A stretch of 34,931 nucleotides of DNA from an uncultured Eubacteriales bacterium. GTDB taxonomy: Bacteria; Bacillota; Clostridia; Oscillospirales; Acutalibacteraceae. Positions 1 through 8,300 of the stretch are shown piece by piece; within the stretch, counting starts at the first letter, position 1; each line of letters opens with the position of its first letter. Both the position numbers and the translations under genes were made by a program. Location: contig ONFG01000028.1 in NCBI GenBank assembly GCA_900317025.1, forward strand, positions 1-34,931, given 5' to 3'. The notes beneath the pieces are model-generated. The model was not told the DNA's origin, did no database searches, and saw only the letters and a program-made list of their open reading frames with translations.

Positions 1-1086
1 GACGACGAGATAAAAAAAGCGTTCCGAAAGAAGGCGAAGCTTTACCACCCCGACCTTCACCCCGACGACAAGGAAGCAGAAAAGAAATTCAAGGAGGTCA
101 ACGAGGCCTACGAGGTGCTTTCCGACAAGGACAAAAAGGCTCGCTACGACCAGTTCGGTCATGCTGGCGTTGACCCGAATTATGGCGGAGGCGGCGGAAG
201 CTACGGCGGCTATCCGGGCGGCTTCGACGTCGACGACATCTTCTCAAGCTTCTTCGGCGGTTTCGGCGGCAGACGCCAGACAAACCCGAACGCCCCCAGA
301 CGAGGCACAGACGTCGAGACGGTTTGCAGCATTTCGTTTGAAGAGGCGGCTAAGGGCTGCCGCAAGAAGATCTCTTATCAGAGGATCGATAACTGCGACG
401 AGTGCGGCGGTTCGGGCGCAAGGAAGGGTACATCTCCGAAAACGTGTTCGGCGTGCGGCGGCTCGGGTCGGGTTACGATCAACTCCAGAACGCCGTTCGG
501 CGTAGTTCAGACAACAAGAGCCTGCGACGCCTGCGGCGGCAAGGGCAGAGTTGTCGAGAACCCCTGCCCGAAGTGCGACGGCAAGGGCAGGATCCGCCAT
601 ACTCTCGAAGACGAATTCAATATTCCTGCAGGCGTTGACGAGGGTCAGCGTCTTTCGGTAGGCGGCAAGGGCAACGCCGGAATCAACCACGGTCCGGCGG
701 GCGATCTCTACATAGACATCACGGTACGCCCGCACCCGATCTTTGAGCGCAAGGGCAACGATGTTTACTGCACGCTGCCGCTGACGTTTGTTCAGGCGTG
801 CCTCGGTGCAGAGGTCGTAGTGCCGACGCTCGACGGCAAGGTGAAGTACACTGTCAAAGAGGGCATTCAGCCCGGCGACAGCTTCCGCTTGAAGGGCAGA
901 GGCATTCAGAGCCTCAGCGGTAAGGGTAGAGGCGACGAATACGTCAAGGTAACGGTCGAGGTGCCGAAGAACCTTTCAAAGCGCCAGAAGGAGCTTTTGC
1001 AGGAGTTTGACGGGCAGTCGAGCGAGAAAAACTACCAGAGCAGAAAAGGCTTTTTCAACAAGCTCAAGGAGCTGTTTGAGGAATAA
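1..1086 (+). CDS. dnaJ: Molecular chaperone DnaJ (5'-truncated by window edge)
   Basis: Hsp40 co-chaperone that delivers unfolded clients to DnaK and stimulates its ATPase in the cytoplasm. The reading frame is open from base 1, so about 17 N-terminal residues lie outside the window, judged from the usual position of the HPD motif. Visible residues 16-18 are the HPD tripeptide of the J domain. A Gly/Phe/Tyr-rich linker follows at about residues 55-90. Four zinc-binding repeats lie at about residues 132-196 ([32 protein letters not shown]), giving the type I DnaJ pattern. The C-terminal substrate-binding domains contain [15 protein letters not shown]-like sequence. The gene ends with TAA at 1084-1086, just before a strong terminator. 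It is probably the last gene of an hrcA-grpE-dnaK-dnaJ operon, but that part is not visible. Identification is very secure. Confidence 0.97.
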   Translation, partial: DDEIKKAFRKKAKLYHPDLHPDDKEAEKKFKEVNEAYEVLSDKDKKARYDQFGHAGVDPNYGGGGGSYGGYPGGFDVDDIFSSFFGGFGGRRQTNPNAPRRGTDVETVCSISFEEAAKGCRKKISYQRIDNCDECGGSGARKGTSPKTCSACGGSGRVTINSRTPFGVVQTTRACDACGGKGRVVENPCPKCDGKGRIRHTLEDEFNIPAGVDEGQRLSVGGKGNAGINHGPAGDLYIDITVRPHPIFERKGNDVYCTLPLTFVQACLGAEVVVPTLDGKVKYTVKEGIQPGDSFRLKGRGIQSLSGKGRGDEYVKVTVEVPKNLSKRQKELLQEFDGQSSEKNYQSRKGFFNKLKELFEE

Positions 1087-1091
1087 AAAAC

Positions 1092-1137
1092 AAAATCGGC
1101 TTTCGCATGCGTTTTGTGCTGTGAAAGCCGATTTTTT
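1092..1137 (+). terminator. Rho-independent terminator of dnaJ
   Basis: A perfect 13-bp inverted repeat (AAAATCGGCTTTC at 1092-1104 and its complement at 1123-1135) encloses an 18-nt loop. The 3' arm runs into a T6 tract. It starts 6 nt after the dnaJ stop codon. Confidence 0.85.
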
Positions 1138-1173
1138 GCGGTTTATTATACTGGAGCGCTGCCCCATACCCCG

Positions 1174-1196
1174 CCAACTTTTTTGAAAAAAGTTGG
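1174..1196. repeat. Perfect short inverted repeat between convergent genes
   Basis: CCAACTTTTTT at 1174-1184 and its exact complement at 1186-1196 are separated by one base (G). It sits 20 nt past the stop of the minus-strand antiporter gene and faces the dnaJ terminator. It may end transcription of the antiporter gene, but the minus-strand transcript has no U tract after it, so this role is uncertain. Confidence 0.5.
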
Positions 1197-1216
1197 TCAA
1201 AAACTTCGGTTAGAAA

Positions 1217-2551
1217 TTAAGCTTTGAGCGTTGCTGCCTCTTTGATCTGTGAGCTTTCATCAGACGCGCTTACCGAGACGTAGTCCTCGGCGTTTACGGT
1301 GCTGCCGTGGCTTTCGTCGTTGTGATCTTTAAGCAGCAGCTTTAAGAAGATCGGGCAGAGTATCGACGTTGTGATGATGAGCATGATCGTTGCAAAGAGC
1401 GGGTCGATGCCGACAAGCGTGCCGTTATCGAAGTATATAAGCCATGCCGCCGTGGAGTAGACGGCGAGAGCAACCTCGCCTCTTGCGATCATGCCGCAGC
1501 CAACGGCGAGCGAGTCTCTTCCCTTGAAGCCCATAATGCGGGCAATGCCGCCGCAGCCGATGATCTTGGCAACGATCCCGATCGTAACGAAGACGAGTGC
1601 AAAGAGGATATCCTGCGGCTTGAAGTTGCTGAAATCGGCGCTTATGCCGATGAACGCAAAGAAGATCGGCGAGAAGATCATATAGCCGTTTACGAGCACC
1701 TTGCGGTCGACAAACTTTGTGTCGCTTAAACCGCTGAGCATAACGCCTGCCATATAAGCGCCGGTGATCGCGGCGATACCGAAAAACGTCTCCGCACAGA
1801 AGGCGTAGATGAAGCACATTGAAAGTGCGAAAATGCCGGTTCTGCGCTTGTGGGGGTACTTTTCGGATATCCACTTGAATACGATGCGCATAACTGCGCC
1901 TAGTCCGATGGAAAAAGCAAAGAATAGCGCCGCCTTTAAAAGCGTGAATGCAGGGTTGCCGCCACCCTTTAGCGAGGTGATAAGGCTGAGTACGATAATA
2001 CCCATAACGTCGTCGATTATAGCGGCGCTGAGGATAGTCGTTCCGAGCTTTGTGTTGAGCTTGCCAAGCTCTCTCAGCGTTTCGACGGTTATTCCGACGC
2101 TCGTTGCGGTGAGTATGCAGCCAACGAAAAGCGCGTTCATCAGCTTGTCGGTGTTTGAGAACGTTTCGGGTATGCCGCCCATGAAGAGCGCCGCGCCGAG
2201 CGTTCCGAGGACAAGCGGAACAATAACTCCGAGCAGAGCGATCATAGTTGAAGCGAAGCCGCTCGTTTTGAGGTCCTTTAAGTCTGTTTCAAGACCGCTC
2301 GAGAATAGGATAAGTATAACGCCGATCTGCGAGAACGTGCGCAGCACATCCATCTCGATCTCGGTCGGCGCGATGATGCCGTTGAAGCTGCCGGGAAGCT
2401 GCGAGAAGATCGCGGGGCCGATCAGCAGTCCTGCGACGACCATTCCGACGACCTGCGGCAGCCCGAGCTTCCGCGTTCCCATTCCGAGTAGCTTTGTCGC
2501 AAAAAGTATCACGGCGAGATAATAGATAATTTTCGTTACTTCAAATTCCAT
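1217..2551 (-). CDS. Cation:proton antiporter, CPA2 (Kef/NapA-type) family
   Basis: Integral membrane antiporter, probably exchanging Na+ or K+ for H+ for pH and ion homeostasis. The 444-residue product is almost entirely hydrophobic helices (about 12). It opens with the family pattern GLPQVVGMVVAGLLIGP (residues 30-46). It has an Asp pair in ILSAAIIDDVMGI (D180-D181), the ion-binding position of CPA2 exchangers. A second conserved helix reads CGMIARGEVAL. A short acidic, Ser-rich tail of about 35 residues follows the last helix. No TrkA-N/RCK nucleotide-binding domain is present, so it is a transporter-only form like NapA or GerN. The start at 2551 has only a weak ribosome site (AAGAGAT). 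It stands alone on the minus strand. The exact ion cannot be read from the sequence. Confidence 0.9.
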   Translation of the reverse strand: MEFEVTKIIYYLAVILFATKLLGMGTRKLGLPQVVGMVVAGLLIGPAIFSQLPGSFNGIIAPTEIEMDVLRTFSQIGVILILFSSGLETDLKDLKTSGFASTMIALLGVIVPLVLGTLGAALFMGGIPETFSNTDKLMNALFVGCILTATSVGITVETLRELGKLNTKLGTTILSAAIIDDVMGIIVLSLITSLKGGGNPAFTLLKAALFFAFSIGLGAVMRIVFKWISEKYPHKRRTGIFALSMCFIYAFCAETFFGIAAITGAYMAGVMLSGLSDTKFVDRKVLVNGYMIFSPIFFAFIGISADFSNFKPQDILFALVFVTIGIVAKIIGCGGIARIMGFKGRDSLAVGCGMIARGEVALAVYSTAAWLIYFDNGTLVGIDPLFATIMLIITTSILCPIFLKLLLKDHNDESHGSTVNAEDYVSVSASDESSQIKEAATLKA

Positions 2552-2661
2552 TACACAAGATCTCTTTTCTTTTGTTTATTGCATATCTCTGATTATACTA
2601 CTCATTCTTTTAAAATTCAACACCGCAGAGTCTTTTAATTTACATATCGTAAAGGTTTTGC

Positions 2662-2685
2662 CGTGATTTATTCAGTGGCTCCTTA
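2662..2685 (-). repeat. Solo end of a dispersed repeat family
   Basis: These 24 bases match, in reverse complement, the left end of the larger repeat at 21628-21651 with one mismatch (core TCAGTGGCTCCTTA). Similarity stops immediately beyond, so this is an isolated or truncated end of the element. It sits just upstream of the promoter of the ECF transporter gene. Confidence 0.65.
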
Positions 2686-2695
2686 AATAATCTCC

Positions 2696-2723
2696 TTGCA
2701 TTTGCGAGAATTTATGGTATAAT
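2696..2723 (+). promoter_or_regulatory. Sigma-70/SigA-type promoter for ECF-S/coaX
   Basis: TTGCAT (2696-2701), 16-nt spacer, TATAAT (2718-2723). The expected start point near 2730 gives a 5' UTR of about 50 nt carrying a perfect palindrome and a strong ribosome site (AAGGAGGA, 2767-2774). Confidence 0.75.
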
Positions 2724-2742
2724 AAATCCGTACTGTATTGTA

Positions 2743-2758
2743 TCCGGGATATCCCGGA
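2743..2758. promoter_or_regulatory. Perfect 16-bp palindrome, candidate operator
   Basis: TCCGGGATATCCCGGA is a perfect dyad located about 15 bases after the predicted transcription start and 8 bases before the ribosome site of the ECF transporter gene. The position fits a repressor operator. As RNA it could also form a stable hairpin next to the ribosome site. No regulator gene is adjacent. Confidence 0.5.
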
Positions 2759-2779
2759 ATGATAACAAGGAGGATAAAA

Positions 2780-3451
2780 GTGAATAGCAAGAAAAAAGAC
2801 ATTCGTTGGACTGTAAGTGTTGCACTTATGGCGGCTATCATCGTGCTGCTGGCAAATACGCCGCTCGGCATGATCCAGCTTCCGATTATTAAGGCGACAA
2901 CTGTACACATTCCCGTGATCATCGGCGCAGTTCTTCTGGGACCCTTGGCAGGCGCGATTCTCGGCGCGACGTTCGGCATATGCTCGCTTGTGAGCAATAC
3001 CGTTACGCCTACGCTTCTCTCGTTTGCGTTTTCGCCGTTTCTCAGCACGACAGGCGTTCCCGGAGCGATGAAGGCTGTGTGGATCTCAGTCGGCTGCCGT
3101 ATCCTTATCGGCGTTGCTGCCGGCTGGGTATGGATCCTGCTCAAGAAGATCAGGGTGCCTGCGCCCGTAGGACTTGCGATAACAGGTTTTTTAGGCTCGA
3201 TGGTCAACACGATCTGCGTAATGGGCAGCATCTACTTCCTTTTTGCTCAGCAGTATGCCGAGGCGAAGGAGGTCGCTATTTCGGCTGTTTTCGGGCTTGT
3301 AATGGGTACGGTAACGGCTTCTGGCATCCCGGAGGCGATCGCTGCGGCGATCCTCGTTGACGCTATCGGACTCGCGCTTCTCAAAGCGATGCCCCGCATT
3401 ATGCCGGAAAAGAAGCAGAAAAAGGAAGAACCGGCTGAAATCTCTGCATGA
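2780..3451 (+). CDS. ECF transporter S component, probable pantothenate (PanT-like)
   Basis: Substrate-binding membrane subunit of an energy-coupling-factor vitamin importer; it needs the shared EcfA/A'/T module encoded elsewhere. The 223-residue product has about six hydrophobic helices. It carries the ECF-S family pattern around HIPVIIGAVLLGPLAGAILG followed by TFGICSLV and a loop with SPFLSTTGVPG. The C-terminus is basic and charged. A GTG start at 2780 is chosen because AAGGAGGA lies 5 nt upstream; an upstream TTG-type extension to 2738 would overlap the palindrome and has no ribosome site. The stop codon is 17 nt before coaX, which starts the CoA pathway from pantothenate, so pantothenate is the most likely ligand. 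The ligand is inference from context. Confidence 0.85.
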   Translation: MNSKKKDIRWTVSVALMAAIIVLLANTPLGMIQLPIIKATTVHIPVIIGAVLLGPLAGAILGATFGICSLVSNTVTPTLLSFAFSPFLSTTGVPGAMKAVWISVGCRILIGVAAGWVWILLKKIRVPAPVGLAITGFLGSMVNTICVMGSIYFLFAQQYAEAKEVAISAVFGLVMGTVTASGIPEAIAAAILVDAIGLALLKAMPRIMPEKKQKKEEPAEISA

Positions 3452-3468
3452 ATTGGATTGGATAACCT

Positions 3469-4236
3469 ATGATATTAGCGGTAGACATCGGAAACTCAAA
3501 CATAGTGATCGGCTGCTTTGAAGACGACAGAGTGCTTTTTATCGAGCGCCTTTCGACTAACCAGCAGTGTACTGACCTGGAGTATGTTATTTCCGTAAAA
3601 AATATTCTTGAACTCAACAGCATAGACGTCTCGGATATCGAGGGCTGCATAATGTCGTCCGTTGTGCCGAGCGTGAGCGAGACGGTAAAGTCTGCGCTTG
3701 AGCGCCTTACCCACACGCGAGTCATGACGGTGGGTCCGGGCATCAAAACGGGGCTTAAAATAATGCTTGACAACCCCGTCCAACTCGGAAGCGACAGAGT
3801 AGCCGACGCGGTCGCTGCGGTGAACCTTTACAAGCCGCCGCTCATCATAATTGACATGGGGACGGCGACGACGGTCTCGGTCATCGACGAGGAGAAAAAT
3901 TACCTCGGCGGCATGATAATTCCAGGGCTGAGGGTTTCGCTCGACTCGCTGACTATGCGCACGTCGCAGCTCCCGAAGATCGGCATTGAGCCGCCCAAAA
4001 GGGTGATCGGCGCGAACACTGTGGAGTGCATGAAAAGCGGTATAATCTACTACTCGGCGGCGGGTATCGACGGGGTGATCGACCGCATCGAAGAGACTCT
4101 CGGCAGCCGCTGCACCGTCGTATCGACCGGCGGTCTTGCCGATAAGATAATTCCCCACTGCAAAAGGGATATCATAATCGACGAGCAGCTTCTGCTCAAG
4201 GGGCTCATGATAATATACGACAAAAACAAGAAATGA
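3469..4236 (+). CDS. coaX: Type III pantothenate kinase
   Basis: Phosphorylates pantothenate to 4'-phosphopantothenate, the first step of CoA synthesis, in the cytoplasm. The 255-residue length is typical. Motifs of the ASKHA fold are all present: the phosphate loop DIGNSN (6-11), GSDR at 107-110 and DMGTATT (129-135). A GGMIIPGL segment (148-155) and a C-terminal STGG nucleotide-binding segment follow. Type III enzymes depend on a monovalent cation and are not feedback-inhibited by CoA (family knowledge). It is co-transcribed with the ECF-S gene 17 nt upstream and is followed by a terminator. Together with coaE at 20116 the window carries the first and last steps of CoA synthesis. Confidence 0.96.
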   Translation: MILAVDIGNSNIVIGCFEDDRVLFIERLSTNQQCTDLEYVISVKNILELNSIDVSDIEGCIMSSVVPSVSETVKSALERLTHTRVMTVGPGIKTGLKIMLDNPVQLGSDRVADAVAAVNLYKPPLIIIDMGTATTVSVIDEEKNYLGGMIIPGLRVSLDSLTMRTSQLPKIGIEPPKRVIGANTVECMKSGIIYYSAAGIDGVIDRIEETLGSRCTVVSTGGLADKIIPHCKRDIIIDEQLLLKGLMIIYDKNKK

Positions 4237-4250
4237 TATACAGTACATTG

Positions 4251-4281
4251 AAGAGGGAAGCACTGCTTTCCTCTTTTTTTT
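4251..4281 (+). terminator. Rho-independent terminator of ECF-S/coaX
   Basis: AAGAGGGAAGC (4251-4261) pairs with GCTTTCCTCTT (4265-4275) across a 3-nt loop with one G:U pair. It runs into a T8 tract. It lies 15 nt after the coaX stop. Confidence 0.9.
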
Positions 4282-4442
4282 GCGCCGTAACTCAATGAAA
4301 AACGGCGTTTAATAATGTGGGATAAATTTTATATAATGGGTAGAAAATGAATGAAAATTCTATAATAGAAATAACATTGCTTTTATATTTTTGCAAAATC
4401 TACGCTCTAAAAATAACAGCAAAATCACCCGAGATAAAACTT

Positions 4443-4492
4443 TTGTCATATTTTTCAATATACTTTTATTATCCGAACTTTTATGATATAAT
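4443..4492 (+). promoter_or_regulatory. Candidate promoter region for rlmB
   Basis: TTGTCA (4443-4448), 18-nt spacer, TATTAT (4467-4472) is the best -35/-10 pair. A second isolated TATAAT lies at 4487-4492 without a good -35. The whole stretch 4282-4569 between coaX and rlmB is non-coding and very AT-rich. Besides these boxes it holds a small CGCCGT/ACGGCG hairpin at 4283-4307 and a weak dyad near 4528-4557. I see no open reading frame with a ribosome site in it. Confidence 0.5.
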
Positions 4493-4575
4493 TAACCGTA
4501 TGTAGATTACTATGGTGTATTATGTAAACATTTCGGTGAGGCACCGACACCGGAAACTATGGGGTTATTTTGTTT

Positions 4576-5337
4576 ATGGACGAAAAAAATAAGAAGACAA
4601 GCGACGTCATCTTCGGCAGGAATCCTGTCTTTGAAGCCGTGAAAAGCGGTAGGGCGATCGACTCTATCCTTGTGGCACAGGGCTCTAAGGGCGGCACGGT
4701 CTCCGTGATACTCGCCAAGGCGAAGCAGCAGGGGATCGTCATCAAAGAGGTCAACCCTCGCAAGCTCGACTATATGTGCGGAGGGTCTGCTCATCAAGGC
4801 ATCGCAGCCGTGGCTGCCGTCAAGGAGTATTCCACGGTGGAGGACATTCTCCTTGAAGCCGAAGAGAAGGGCGAAGATCCGTTCATCATCATTCTCGACG
4901 AGCTGGAGGATCCTCACAATTTAGGCGCCGTTATTCGTACGGCGGAGTGCGTAGGCGCTCACGGCGTTATCATTTCGCAGCGCAGGAGCGCGGGACTGAC
5001 CTACGCCGCAGGCAAGGCGTCCGCGGGCGCAGTCGAATACGAAAAGGTCGCAAGGGTCGTTAATATCCCTAATACGATCGAGCTTTTGAAGAAAAAAGGC
5101 GTATGGGTGTACGCCGCAGATATGGACGGCGGCTTATATACGGCCACCGATCTCACGGGTCCGGTTGCTATAGTTATCGGCAACGAGGGCAAGGGCGTCA
5201 GCCCTCTCGTTCGCAAGAAGTGCGACGCAGCCGTTTCCCTGCCGATGCTCGGCAGGATAAACTCGCTCAACGCGTCGGTAGCCGCAGGCGTTCTCGCCTA
5301 CGAGGTGCTGCGCCAAAGAGAGGCAAAGAAGAAATGA
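4576..5337 (+). CDS. rlmB: 23S rRNA (guanosine-2'-O-)-methyltransferase RlmB (TrmH/SpoU family)
   Basis: SAM-dependent 2'-O-methylation of a guanosine in the 23S rRNA peptidyl-transferase region (position 2251 in E. coli numbering, family knowledge). The 253-residue protein has an N-terminal SpoU substrate-binding domain (residues 8-85) opening with VIFGRNPVFEA. The trefoil-knot SPOUT domain has all three signature motifs: DPHNLGAVIRTAE (112-124), IGNEGKGVS (201-209) and LPMLGRINSLNASVA (222-236). The ATG at 4576 is preferred. An in-frame TTG at 4570 is also possible and has a GGGG at better spacing, adding two residues. It is the first gene of a probable operon with the large membrane protein 44 nt downstream. 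Some TrmH paralogues act on tRNA, so the exact site is inferred. Confidence 0.92.
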   Translation: MDEKNKKTSDVIFGRNPVFEAVKSGRAIDSILVAQGSKGGTVSVILAKAKQQGIVIKEVNPRKLDYMCGGSAHQGIAAVAAVKEYSTVEDILLEAEEKGEDPFIIILDELEDPHNLGAVIRTAECVGAHGVIISQRRSAGLTYAAGKASAGAVEYEKVARVVNIPNTIELLKKKGVWVYAADMDGGLYTATDLTGPVAIVIGNEGKGVSPLVRKKCDAAVSLPMLGRINSLNASVAAGVLAYEVLRQREAKKK

Positions 5338-5381
5338 TCTGAAACGATACATATACGCAATGTAAGAAAGGGGTGAAGTGT

Positions 5382-8300
5382 GTGTCTGAACGTGACGATA
5401 TTGATGTAGTTAACAAAGCGGAGAATAACCCGGCAGCCAAGGCCGAGAGCGACGCAGACCGCGACAACATTACGATTCGTCAGAATACCCCCACAGACGA
5501 AGCAAAGGCGTCAAAGCCCGGCTTTTTAGACAGGCTGAAAAAAGCGTTTTCCACTGAGGAAGACGAGCAGGTGCAGGAGGATAGCGCCCTTGACGAGGGA
5601 GAGAACCTTCTCGGCAGCCTTTTCGGCAGGCTTAAAAAGACTACGGACGGCGCCGAAGACTCGGCGGCTTCAAAACAGACAGACATCAAAGAGGGTGCTT
5701 CGGCAGAACCCGGCGAGAAGCCCGAGGTTCTTGAGAGTGACGGCGAGCCTGAAAGACCTGCCAGGGAAGAGAAGCAGCCCGATCCTGCGGAAGAGGAAGA
5801 ATTCCTCATGATAAGCGCGTTCCTCGAGGGTGAGGAATATACTCCGGGGGACGATGGCTTCGATACACAGGACGCACTCGAAGAGGAAGAGGCTGTTTTT
5901 GAAGTCGACGACGAAAACGAGTACGTTTACACCGAAGCAAACGGCGAGGATAACGATAATAACGATACGGCCGATACCTCTGAAAACGACAAGAAGGAGG
6001 AAAAGGGCGATGTGCAAAGCAGTGAAGGCAGTGTTGACGGCGCTGAGAATGTCAGCGAAGAAGAAGGCGCTGCCGATAAAGCCGGTGATCTCGCTGAGGC
6101 TCCCGCTGACGGGGCGCAGGCTAATAGTGGCGACGGTGAAGCTGCCGGCAGCGTGGAAGGCAGTGAAAATGACGGCGGCAGCGGCAGCGGTGAAGCTGAC
6201 GATGAAGGATCCGCGGAGAGTGAAAAAGCTGCTGACACTGCGCTCGAAGGATCCGAAGAAGCTCAGAATGCTGAAGACGTTCAGAGTTCCGCTGACGTCG
6301 AAGCTGCTGGTGACGATGCTTCTGTCAGAGAAAAGGCTGAAAGCGCTGAGAACAGCGAAGAAATAAAGACCGAGCCGCTCGACAAGAGTGACGAATCGGA
6401 GGACGAGGAGTTTGTCTTTGAAGAAGAGATGCTTTTCGACGAGACCGACGACGAGCTTGCCGATATAGCGAAGCTCGACTCGATGGAGGATTTCGGAGAG
6501 CTTGACATGATCTTCGCAGAGGACGAGGGCGAGACAGCAGCCGCAGAGAAGTCGGGCAAGGTACCCGATACCAAGGAGTATGCAGCCGATGGGCGCCGCT
6601 CCGAGCCGCTCGAAACAGACGGTGACGCCCCCGAGGGCGAAGAGGCCTTCGACAAGACCGGGGACGAAGAAAAACCTTCCGAAACCGATGAAAAGATTGG
6701 CGGCGAAGCAGAGCAGGCAAGCGAAGAAAAGCCCGCGGAAGCACTCGAAAACGATCCCGGTAAGGAAGCTAAGGAAGAGTCGGCAGACGAGGCTCCCGTA
6801 AAAGAGGAGCCCGCCGACGAAAAGCCGGAGGAGAAAACGGAGAAAAGCTCCGAAGAGGATAAGTCCGAGGAAAAAACGGAAGAAAAGCAGGACGATAAGC
6901 CGGACGGAAGCAACGGCGATAAGTCCGAGGATAAAACGGAAGGCGAGGCGGAAAAGCCTGCCGAAGGCAAAGCGGAGCGCTTCAAGGGCTTCCTTGTAAA
7001 AGCTAAGAATAAGCTCGTCGAGCTTTGGAACGCCAAGGACGAAGACGGCACAGACAGCAAAAAAACGGAAAAAACGCCGCAGCCGGATGTGCTTGAAGAA
7101 GAAGCCGAGGACGAAGCAGACGAAAACGACGGCTGGATCGTCAACCCCGATATGCAGAAAAAGCCTCAGACCGAAGCAAAAGCGAAGCCCGATGAAAAGC
7201 CTGAGGATAAAGCGGACGAAAAGACCGCGCAGCAGAGCGAGGGCGTAGAAGATAAGCCTGATAAGGAGGAGAAGACCTCCGACAGCGAGACCGAGGAGAA
7301 GACGAAGGAAGAAACCCCTTCGGACGCAAAGACCCCGCAGATCTCCATAATCAAAAACGAAAACGTAACGAAGACTGACTTCGACGAGGACAAGCTCCGC
7401 GAGAAGCTCAACGTTATCGAGCGCGACGACACCGACGTTCTTACCGACGAGCAGAAGAAGGCTCTCGAGACGAACAAAAAGGTGCTTGAGCGCGTTCAGG
7501 CTCTTGAAAAGGAGACCGCCGAAAAGCGTGAAGAGCTTCGCAGAGAAGCGCTTGAGCGCGAATCAAAGGCGGAGGCGGCAGCCGTTATCACCGAGCTTGA
7601 GGTCACCGATTACAGACCCGAGGGCGGCGAATTCATGAAGTTCACCGCCGGCAAGTTCTCCGAATCGGTGAAGAGCGAGTACGACTGCATCGTAAATTAC
7701 AAGCGTATGCGCAGCGTTTCGACAAAGGAAGCGCTGATTGAGACTCCCGCCGAGAAGACGAAGGAAGCTCGTCCCGCAGCAAAGCGGGCTCCGCTGCCGA
7801 CTATCGGTCAGAGTAGCATCCCCGAGCTTAGAGAGGCAAGAGACTTCGAGCGCAATCACGACAAGGTTGACAGCATATGCAAGAAGCTCGATTATCAGGA
7901 CGAGCGTGATCCGGAGCCGGTAGAGTTCCGCACCGAGGAAGACGCAAACGACGTTCGCAAGCACGTAACGGCAAGCCGACGCCGCGAATCGTGGACGTGC
8001 GGTGCAGTTCTCGGAATAACGCTGGCGTCGTTCATCTTCTCGTGCTTTGCGGGAAGGTTCACGGTGGGCGCGGGCGCAGACGGTGCAGCGTCTCTCCAGA
8101 GAATATTTGCGGCTGTCAATTTCCTGATGTATGCGGGCGTTGTGTTCTGCTGCAGAGATATAATCATCGGCGGTCTTTTGCCGCTTAAAAAGTTCAGGGC
8201 GAATCCGGACACAGGCGTTGCGGCGGCGAGCACGGCGGCGGCTCTTCAGGCGCTGCTGGCGATCATGTTCCCGAAGCCGTTCATGGGTCAGGGGCTAAGC

